DNA of 6,238 nucleotides, taken from assembly GCA_021106775.1 (NCBI GenBank), contig JAIOTL010000113.1:1-6238 (forward strand). The letters are read 5' to 3'. Positions 1-5,283 of this stretch are shown piece after piece. Within the stretch, counting starts at the first letter, position 1. Every line of letters starts with the position of its first letter. Under the pieces are notes generated by a model. It was not told the origin of the DNA. It saw nothing but the letters and a program-made list of their open reading frames with translations, and made no database searches. The position numbers were made by a program, and so were the translations under genes. The DNA is from Planctomycetota bacterium. Its GTDB lineage: Bacteria; Planctomycetota; UBA8742; SKZP01; JAIOTL01.

Positions 1-2624
1 GTTGCTTTTGCAAGTGGACCGTTATTTTCAGAAAGACACTGCTGAGCACGGTCAATCAACTTAGTCTGATCATTTTTAACTTCCTGGTCTCCGCTGAAAC
101 CACCAACAAGAACTGAATTATCTGTTAGGGACAGAAACAATATAAATGAAAGTATAAAAACGACCAAAAATATTGAAACCGAAGGAATAACTCTGGTAAT
201 GTTCATGGATTTCGGTGATTTCATCTTCCGATGCTCTTGCATCAGCTTTTCCGCTTGTTCTGGTGTTATCGTAGTCGTACCAACATCAGTCTTTGCACCT
301 TTGTCATCAGTTGCATCTCTTCCATCGTCTTTATGAGTGCGAGAAGCAAAACTCTTTGATACTTGAAGTTTAACTTTTTTCGATAATTCTTCAGCCTCGG
401 TTTCTGAAATACCTTCTTCGTCCTTATCTTTAAGAAATCCGTCTCTACCTTGCGCATGAAGCTTAGCAGTGATAAGAATATCGTCGTCATCAGCGATAAC
501 AACATCAGTTTCCTCAGTATAATTAATCTCATCGATAGGTTTAATACTATCATCGTCCTGGTCTTCATCTGTTTGTTTCTGCTTTTCTTCTCTCATATAG
601 TCGGAAAAATCACCTGACCGTTCAGATTCAAGTACCTCCATTTGCAAATCATCAAAAGCATCAATATCTTGTAAAAATTTATCTTCTTCGTCAGATTCCT
701 TTGTCGCATGAATATTATTCTTAATCTGTTGAATTTCATGTCCCAGGTTCTGGTCATCTGAGATGTTTTGTGATAAATCAAGCAGTTCAACGTTTCTGGT
801 CGCGAATAAGTCGATTTCATCAGGAGAAAAATCATCCCCAGGTGAATTGAAAATGTCGACGGTGTCAATATCTGCAAACAAATCACTATCTTTCATTTTA
901 AGCAGACTATCCTTGGTTGCTCCATCAATATTCTCAGGTTCCTTATTTTTCATCATCCCAACCTGATTCGATACATTACCTGTATCTTCGTCTGATTCAT
1001 CGTACACAGCCAAAATCTCTACAGAATTTTCAAGTATCTTTTTTTTGTTTTTTATTGATGTATCCAACTTCGGTATGATATTTACCAGGTTGGCGTATTC
1101 AGCATCGTATTCAAGTAGTATTCTTTCAAGCTCGTTAACAATCTCAGCCATGTCATTGGGACGATTTACCATATTTTTGGATGACATAACTTTTATCAGA
1201 CGGTTTAAGTCATTAGGAATCGAGGAATTAAATTCTTTGGAGTAAGGAAGAGGTGTACTAATATGTTGATGCACAACAGCTGCCGGTGAGCCGGTAAACG
1301 GAAGTCTACCAGTTACTGCATGAAACATACTGATTGCAAACGAATAAATGTCAGTTCTGTTATCGATATCTTCACCAAGTGCCTGTTCAGGCGCAATATA
1401 TGCGGGCGTTCCAAGTACAAACCGGGGGTCAGATAAACCGATATGCTCCGATTTGACTACCTGTTTTGCGAGACCGAAATCCACAATCTTAACGTTTCCC
1501 TTTGAACTCACGATGATGTTGTCAGGCTTTACATCTCGCTCAATAATGCCGTGATTATGCGCTTCAAGCAAACCTCTGGCAGTTTGAATAAACCAATTCA
1601 GCGAATCAGTAATCGGAAGAGCACCTTGTTTATCAATTTTCTGTCCGATATTCTCCCCATCAACCCACTGCATTGAAAGATAAGGTCTACCGAACTTCTC
1701 ACCGAATTTATAAACTTGCACAACATTAGGATGCTCAAGTTGTGCCATCGAACGTGCTTCAATACCGAATCGTTCTACCTGCCCTTTGTCCGACAAAACA
1801 TCGCTATTCAATACTTTGAGCGCAACTGGACGTTCCAGAGTAAGGTCTTTTCCTTTATAAACAATGCCGATACCACCTCTGCCTATGATTTTATCAATTT
1901 TTATACCATCGAGAAGTGCTCCTGGTGGCAAACCTTTGTCCATCATCTCAGCATTGAATACAGTATCTCTGGCATCGGATTTATCGACATGTTTATTTTG
2001 TGAGTCCATTGGTTCATTTGCTGTAAACACAGCCTTCTTCAGAGCCTTTTGAGATTCGTTTTCAATGTCCTCAATCTCTCTTCTGGCTTTTTCTTCCTCA
2101 CTTTCAATCACAGAATCGGTTATCAAATTGCCGATACCTGTTGTATCATTAGTCTGTTGTCGGGACTCAAAAGGTTTATGCAATTTATGTTCGGTAATTC
2201 TATCGAGAACTGAGGAGTCAGTGTCAGTTTTATCTCTCTGAAGATTAACTTTAGCAGTTCCTTTGGGAGGAGTTAAAAGTTTTGGTGCTTTGGAAACTTT
2301 TTCATTAGCTGATTTTGCTTTACCTTGAAGCAGAAAATCTTGTCCGTTACAATCTGGACAAAGGTATTCAGAGCCACCGATTAATTCCTTTCCAAGAAAT
2401 GCTTTTCCGCAAGAAGTGCACATGAATCTTGAATCAGTTATTGTTTCAAGTAAGGATTTTGCCTGGTTTATCTGCAAATATCCTTTAGTTATTGCCCATG
2501 ACTCGAATGTAAGATTATCCGCTTCTGCAGATTTCTGATATTCCTTTTCGAGACGTTTAGCATCTTTCTCGTCAATATAACCAGCCTCAACGGCAAATCG
2601 AGTAATAATTAAAGATCTTCGCAT
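1..2624 (-). CDS. Membrane-anchored Hanks-type Ser/Thr protein kinase with N-terminal zinc ribbon (C-terminus cut off by window edge)
   Basis: The frame is open from the ATG at 2624 to the left edge, about 874 codons, with no stop. GGAG at 2631-2634 sits 6 nt before the ATG and fixes the start. Residues 1-65 are helical. A zinc ribbon follows (C69, C72, C89, C92), then a polar linker. The kinase domain spans about 242-505: glycine loop GRGGIGIVY at 248-256, VALK lysine K270, helix-C E289, catalytic loop ERDVKPDN at 362-369 (D364 base, N369), DFG at 382-384, APE at 411-413, DIYSF at 425-429, NRP at 487-489. A long Asp/Glu-rich linker fills about 505-800. A basic stretch and a hydrophobic helix at 812-833 imply that the kinase is cytoplasmic and the missing C-terminus lies outside the membrane. 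The family (PknB-like) phosphorylates Ser/Thr of protein targets; the target here is unknown. Oddity: HRD histidine is Glu (E362), while all other catalytic residues are intact, so activity is likely. Identification as a kinase is very secure. Confidence 0.96.
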   Translation of the reverse strand, partial: MRRSLIITRFAVEAGYIDEKDAKRLEKEYQKSAEADNLTFESWAITKGYLQINQAKSLLETITDSRFMCTSCGKAFLGKELIGGSEYLCPDCNGQDFLLQGKAKSANEKVSKAPKLLTPPKGTAKVNLQRDKTDTDSSVLDRITEHKLHKPFESRQQTNDTTGIGNLITDSVIESEEEKARREIEDIENESQKALKKAVFTANEPMDSQNKHVDKSDARDTVFNAEMMDKGLPPGALLDGIKIDKIIGRGGIGIVYKGKDLTLERPVALKVLNSDVLSDKGQVERFGIEARSMAQLEHPNVVQVYKFGEKFGRPYLSMQWVDGENIGQKIDKQGALPITDSLNWFIQTARGLLEAHNHGIIERDVKPDNIIVSSKGNVKIVDFGLAKQVVKSEHIGLSDPRFVLGTPAYIAPEQALGEDIDNRTDIYSFAISMFHAVTGRLPFTGSPAAVVHQHISTPLPYSKEFNSSIPNDLNRLIKVMSSKNMVNRPNDMAEIVNELERILLEYDAEYANLVNIIPKLDTSIKNKKKILENSVEILAVYDESDEDTGNVSNQVGMMKNKEPENIDGATKDSLLKMKDSDLFADIDTVDIFNSPGDDFSPDEIDLFATRNVELLDLSQNISDDQNLGHEIQQIKNNIHATKESDEEDKFLQDIDAFDDLQMEVLESERSGDFSDYMREEKQKQTDEDQDDDSIKPIDEINYTEETDVVIADDDDILITAKLHAQGRDGFLKDKDEEGISETEAEELSKKVKLQVSKSFASRTHKDDGRDATDDKGAKTDVGTTTITPEQAEKLMQEHRKMKSPKSMNITRVIPSVSIFLVVFILSFILFLSLTDNSVLVGGFSGDQEVKNDQTKLIDRAQQCLSENNGPLAKA

Positions 2625-2677
2625 TTAGTACTCCAAATTCAACATCGTGGAATTAATGCACAATTTTGCAGTAAAAC

Positions 2678-2714
2678 CTTATACCAATTTATAAGCTGTA
2701 ATTATACCAAATTT
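2678..2714 (-). promoter_or_regulatory. Tandem GGTATAA motif upstream of the kinase gene; possible promoter or operator
   Basis: Read on the minus strand, AAATTTGGTATAA (2714-2702) and AAATTGGTATAA (2690-2679) form a near-identical direct repeat with a 23-24 bp period, about two helical turns. Each contains a -10-like hexamer: TATAAT at 2706-2701 and TATAAG at 2683-2678. I see no good TTGACA-like -35 at the correct spacing for either one. They could be two alternative start sites for the kinase transcript, with leaders of roughly 45-70 nt, or a paired binding site for a regulator. The repeat is seen in the sequence; its role is inference. Confidence 0.35.
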
Positions 2715-2860
2715 CAATTACGTTTAAATATGATGAAAGCACAAATTATTCAATTTCTTCAAAAAGAATAATATCTAGGAAGAATATCAACAGTATTATA
2801 TGATTAGGCATAGGATGCTTTAATGTTTAATGCATATTTAGCACTGGCAATGGGATTTCC
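2715..2860. other. Intergenic stretch with no recognisable feature
   Basis: This AT-rich DNA lies between the kinase upstream motif and the first MITE-like element. I find no start codon with a ribosome binding site leading to a credible gene, no RNA gene, and no strong hairpin. AGGATGCTTT at 2812-2821 recurs at 3029-3038 just before nadB, which may be chance. Confidence 0.5.
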
Positions 2861-2893
2861 TAGTGCACTGTTACATTAATTTTGCGACATTGT

Positions 2894-2960
2894 CGGTAGG
2901 TCAAGCATCTTGCCTGACGCTCAGCATCAAAATAAACAGGCAGGGATGCCTGTTTTACCG
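2894..2960. repeat. Head-to-head pair of REP-like hairpin repeats
   Basis: The right unit (2937-2960) reads CAGGCA, loop GGGA, TGCCTG, then TTTTACCG. With its flanking A and T bases the stem is a perfect 9 bp (2934-2942 with 2947-2955). The left unit (2894-2916) is an inverted copy: on the minus strand CAGGCA, AGA, TGCTTG, then ACCTACCG, with one G-T wobble in an 8-bp stem (2900-2918). The copies agree at about 18 of 23 aligned positions, including the TACCG tail. The two tails (CGGTA 2894-2898 and TACCG 2956-2960) also pair with each other. The arrangement resembles REP/BIME pairs. The stem is not followed by a clean T-run, so terminator function is doubtful. Confidence 0.65.
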
Positions 2961-2988
2961 TTCACTGAAACTTATGTAACAGTATACT
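2961..2988 (+). promoter_or_regulatory. nadB: Possible nadB promoter inside the right arm of the MITE-like element
   Basis: TTCACT at 2961-2966 (4 of 6 matches to TTGACA) and TATACT at 2983-2988 (5 of 6 to TATAAT) are 16 bp apart. They would start a leader of about 54 nt before the nadB ATG. A weaker alternative is TTGAAC at 2994-2999 with AATAAT at 3017-3022. Neither is decisive; sigma factor usage in this organism is unknown. Confidence 0.3.
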
Positions 2989-3021
2989 TGTAGTTGAACA
3001 TCCGCCAATGTTGTAAATAAT

Positions 3022-3036
3022 AGCATCAAGGATGCT
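3022..3036 (+). promoter_or_regulatory. Small hairpin directly in front of the nadB ribosome binding site
   Basis: AGCATC (3022-3027), AAG loop, GATGCT (3031-3036) form a perfect 6-bp stem with a 3-nt loop. It ends two bases before the GGAG at 3039-3042. It could tune exposure of the ribosome binding site or the 5' stability of the message. It is short and could be chance. Confidence 0.3.
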
Positions 3037-3048
3037 TTGGAGTTAAAT

Positions 3049-4701
3049 ATGAGTTCACCATCACAACCTGGGTTGAAATCTTTTGAGTTACCATTAAAAG
3101 TACCGGATACTTTAATTCCGTACGATACACGAAAATTACCACAGGAATACGTTGAAATTTGTGTGATTGGCTCGGGAGCGTCAGGATTGTGTGCTGCCCT
3201 TGAAGCCTCAGCAACGAGAAGCGTGCTTGTTGTAACAAAATCAGAGTTTTCCGATAATGCAACCTGGTATGCACAGGGTGGCATTGCGATTGCTATGGGT
3301 GGTATTAAAAATGAACAATCGCACATTGAGGATACAATCAAGGCTGGATATGGACTGAACGATGCTGAAGTTGTAGAGCAAATTGTTAAGGAAGGTCCAA
3401 AAGACCTGCAAAAACTCTTGAAATTCGGCACGACTTTCGATACGAATCTTGATGATAACGGGCAAAAAATACTTTCACTCACAAAAGAAGGCGGACACTC
3501 AAAACGCAGAATTCTCCATGCAGGTGGTGATGCAACTGGTCAGGAAATCGAAACATCACTAATCAATGCAGTTAAACGCAACGAATATATCAGAATTTAT
3601 GAACAGACCTTTGTTGTGGACCTTTTAGTCGATGAAAACAGCGTTTGTCGAGGCATTCTTGCAATGCGCAACGGAAAGATTTTTGTGGTTTGGGCTGATG
3701 CGGTGATTCTTGGAACAGGTGGAATCGGTCAAATATATCGTGAAACAACAAATCCAAAAGTCGCCTCCGCTGACGGTCATGCACTCGCCTACCGCGCTGG
3801 TGCAATCATGCGAGACCTCGAATTCATGCAGTTTCATCCTACGACTCTATATCTTGCTGGAACCGCTCGAGTTCTTGTAAATGAAGCTGTTCGCGGCGAA
3901 GGCGGCATATTGCGCAACAGACTTGGAAAACGTTTTATGCCTGATTATGACCCGAATGCCGAACTTGCACCACGTGACATCGTCTCACGCGCATGCATCA
4001 CAGAAATGCATAAAACCAAGGACACAAACGTTTATCTAGACGTTACGCATCTTGACATTGAGAAACTTCGCAAGCGTTTTCCGAGTTTTACGAAAACATG
4101 TGAAAAATTTGATATTGATCTTATGACTGAGCTTGTACCTGTCCGACCGACAGCGCATTATTATATTGGTGGTGTGAAGGTTGATATAAACGGGAAAACA
4201 AGTATTGAGCGTTTGTATGCTGTAGGTGAGCTTGCGTGTTCGAGTTTTCATGGCGCGAATCGGCTTGGTTCGAATTCACTTCTGGAAGCTGTTGTGATTG
4301 GCTTACGTGCAGGTGTTTGTTCAGTCAATGAAACTGGGAGCGTTGGGAAGCAAAAGCAGCTTATTTCGGAAGGACCAACAAAGCGTGAAGATTTTGATGC
4401 TGACATCGACGACCTTACGAATGCTGTAAAATCTTTGATGTGGAACATGATGGGTGTTATCCGCGAGAAAGAAGGCTTGGAAAAAGCGTTGATTCGTCTG
4501 CATTCCTGGATGAGATACGCACTATTTAACGTGTTTAACGAACCAAAAGCATGGGAATTGCAGAATATGCTTACGATTGCAGCACCCATGCTCGAATCCG
4601 CCTTGAAACGTGAAGAATCCCGTGGTGTTCATTTCCGAAGTGATTTCCCTGAAATGAACGACAAATTCAATATTCACATTGACCTTTTCAAACCAAAATA
4701 G
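3049..4701 (+). CDS. nadB: L-aspartate oxidase (NadB), 550 aa, complete
   Basis: This FAD enzyme oxidises L-aspartate to iminoaspartate, the first step of de novo NAD synthesis; NadA then makes quinolinate. It is cytoplasmic. The ATG at 3049 is preceded by GGAG (3039-3042) with a 6-nt gap. An in-frame TTG at 3037 would overlap that site and is rejected. Visible are the FAD dinucleotide motif GSGASG (41-46), EGGHS (147-151), EFMQFHPT (258-265), NEAVRGEG (278-285), APRDIVSRA (307-315), HYYIGG (370-375) and GANRLGSNS (403-411). These cover the E. coli active-site positions E121, H244, R290, H351 and R386, and separate it from succinate dehydrogenase or fumarate reductase flavoproteins. The T259-equivalent is Asn277. 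The N-terminus is about 25 aa longer than in E. coli, with a DTRKLPQ stretch I associate with other bacterial NadB. No nadA or nadC is adjacent. Confidence 0.95.
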   Translation: MSSPSQPGLKSFELPLKVPDTLIPYDTRKLPQEYVEICVIGSGASGLCAALEASATRSVLVVTKSEFSDNATWYAQGGIAIAMGGIKNEQSHIEDTIKAGYGLNDAEVVEQIVKEGPKDLQKLLKFGTTFDTNLDDNGQKILSLTKEGGHSKRRILHAGGDATGQEIETSLINAVKRNEYIRIYEQTFVVDLLVDENSVCRGILAMRNGKIFVVWADAVILGTGGIGQIYRETTNPKVASADGHALAYRAGAIMRDLEFMQFHPTTLYLAGTARVLVNEAVRGEGGILRNRLGKRFMPDYDPNAELAPRDIVSRACITEMHKTKDTNVYLDVTHLDIEKLRKRFPSFTKTCEKFDIDLMTELVPVRPTAHYYIGGVKVDINGKTSIERLYAVGELACSSFHGANRLGSNSLLEAVVIGLRAGVCSVNETGSVGKQKQLISEGPTKREDFDADIDDLTNAVKSLMWNMMGVIREKEGLEKALIRLHSWMRYALFNVFNEPKAWELQNMLTIAAPMLESALKREESRGVHFRSDFPEMNDKFNIHIDLFKPK

Positions 4702-4705
4702 CTCA

Positions 4706-4727
4706 ACTTCCTGAAGTCCTATTTTTT
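4706..4727 (+). terminator. Weak terminator candidate after nadB
   Basis: The palindrome ACTTCCTGAAGT (4706-4717) is followed after four bases by six T residues (4722-4727). The stem is only 4-5 bp with a very small loop, weaker than a typical Rho-independent terminator. The larger hairpins in the repeats downstream may do this job instead. Confidence 0.25.
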
Positions 4728-4802
4728 CTGAAAGTGATATTAAAATTCAATCGTCATTCTGAATGAAACAAAGTGAAGTGAATGAATCCAGATGTTCGCA
4801 CG

Positions 4803-4961
4803 CTAGTGCTTTGTCAAGAAAGTAGTAAAGGCTTCAAAAAAAACTGTCATTCCCAACTCGATTGGGAATCCAGTAGAAGTCAGAATATAATATTGTATCA
4901 GCCTGGATTCCCGTTTTCACGGGAATGACAACCCTTCGAAACTTGCTTGACAGTGTACTAG
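4803..4961. mobile_element. MITE-like element with CTAG at both ends
   Basis: CTAG at 4803-4806 and at 4958-4961 bound a 159-bp segment. Its arms are inverted repeats: AGTGCTTTGTCAAGAAAGT from 4805, and on the minus strand AGTACACTGTCAAGCAAGT from 4959, matching at 15 of 19 positions. Inside lies a second inverted pair (4846-4929). It has no coding capacity. IS630-type transposons are known to favour CTAG targets and duplicate TA, so a non-autonomous IS630-like element is a reasonable reading. No transposase is present in the window to confirm it. Confidence 0.6.
4846..4929. repeat. Inner pair of GTCATTCCC...GGGAATCCAG hairpin repeats
   Basis: The left arm 4846-4873 contains stem ATTCCCAA/TTGGGAAT with a 5-nt loop. 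The right arm 4903-4929 contains stem ATTCCCGT/ACGGGAAT with a 4-nt loop. The loop-side stem bases differ (AA/TT versus GT/AC) but compensate, so both hairpins are kept. The two arms are inverted copies of each other separated by 29 bp, so they can also pair with one another. Such units may end transcription from either side; this is inference. Confidence 0.7.
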
Positions 4962-5001
4962 GATTCTTCGCAAAAAAAGCATCAATTATGCCTCAGAATG
5001 A

Positions 5002-5019
5002 CATGTACACCATTACATG
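5002..5019 (-). other. Hairpin just downstream of the TusA-family gene
   Basis: CATGTA (5002-5007), a 6-nt loop, and TACATG (5014-5019) make a perfect 6-bp stem 17 bp past the stop codon on the minus strand. No T-run follows on that strand, so it is not a standard Rho-independent terminator. It might protect the 3' end of the message. Confidence 0.3.
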
Positions 5020-5035
5020 CTTTCTACTACCATTT

Positions 5036-5263
5036 TTATTTTTTAATGAAAATTACTTGGAAAAATTCTTCATCGAATTCATTTATTTCGAGTACTTTGA
5101 ATTTCAGACGTTCTGCTGTTCTAATAACGTTATCCTTTGAAGCGCCTGCATCGACGAGTATTTCAACCTGACCTTCTTTTATTTTCCGAAGTGTCAATTT
5201 CGTCCGTTGTGCAGGTATCGGGCATGAATACCCGCGTACATCAAGCTTTGTCATTTCCTCCAT
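5036..5263 (-). CDS. TusA-family sulfur carrier protein, 75 aa
   Basis: This is a small cytoplasmic protein of the TusA/SirA family, which carries sulfur as a persulfide (or selenium in related roles) on one cysteine. The N-terminus shows [15 protein letters not shown]: the CPxP signature with active Cys14. It is followed by the usual alternating strand/helix pattern with a [21 protein letters not shown] stretch split around residues 31-51. Length matches the family norm of 75-80 aa. AAGGAG at 5271-5276 with a 7-nt gap selects the ATG at 5263 over the second ATG at 5254. It lies 20 bp after yedE on the same strand and is very likely co-transcribed. It lacks the extra C-terminal DsrE-like domain of YedF. 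The partner reaction, thiosulfate or selenium handling, cannot be settled from sequence alone. Confidence 0.9.
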   Translation of the reverse strand: MEEMTKLDVRGYSCPIPAQRTKLTLRKIKEGQVEILVDAGASKDNVIRTAERLKFKVLEINEFDEEFFQVIFIKK

Positions 5264-5283
5264 TTTATTTCTCCTTTTATATT

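Larger units (their letters stand above)
2861..2989. mobile_element. MITE-like nested inverted-repeat element upstream of nadB
   Basis: The outer arms are imperfect inverted repeats. The left arm reads AGTGCACTGTTACATTAATT from 2862. The right arm, read on the minus strand from 2988, gives AGTATACTGTTACATAAGTT. They match at 16 of these 20 positions. The left end lies in a CTAG (2860-2863); the right end is the one-mismatch CTTG (2987-2990). A second inverted pair with its own hairpins fills the centre (2894-2960). There is no coding capacity, so the element could only move with a transposase supplied elsewhere. TA-flanked ends in a CTAG context resemble IS630/Tc1-mariner type insertion sites; that family assignment is inference. 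The ends resemble those of the element at 4803-4961. Confidence 0.6.
4753..5002. repeat. Outer pair of GTCATTCTGA...GAATCC repeats in inverted orientation
   Basis: The left unit 4753-4791 begins GTCATTCTGA and ends GAATCCAG. The right unit 4961-5002 begins GGATTCTTCGC and ends TCAGAATGAC, the exact reverse complement of the left beginning. Each has small internal palindromes (CATTCTGAATG at 4755-4765; GCAT/ATGC at 4979-4991). GTCATTC...GAATC units of this style are common dispersed intergenic repeats in many bacteria. Here the pair encloses the MITE-like element at 4803-4961. Together they account for most of the gene-free stretch between nadB and the TusA-family gene. Confidence 0.55.

Noticed and set aside
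763..2052. Several short plus-strand open frames opposite the kinase gene
   Set aside because: They overlap an intact, motif-rich kinase frame on the other strand, show no recognisable domain and have no convincing ribosome binding sites. They are antisense shadows.
2812..3038. Direct repeat AGGATGCTTT at 2812-2821 and 3029-3038
   Set aside because: At ten bases in AT-rich intergenic DNA, with no symmetry and no link to element boundaries, chance is a sufficient explanation.
3037..3048. TTG as an upstream start for nadB
   Set aside because: The GGAG ribosome binding site would lie inside the coding region. The ATG at 3049 has that site at ideal spacing.
2955..4589. Minus-strand open frames opposite nadB
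   Set aside because: They lie antisense to a clearly conserved enzyme and have compositions typical of out-of-frame translation.
4753..5002. CRISPR array
   Set aside because: The repeats are inverted rather than direct, diverge from one another, lack regular spacers, and no cas gene is nearby.
4925..5140. Plus-strand 71-codon frame across the repeat region
   Set aside because: It begins inside the inner repeat of the MITE-like element, runs antisense into the TusA-family gene and has no family resemblance.
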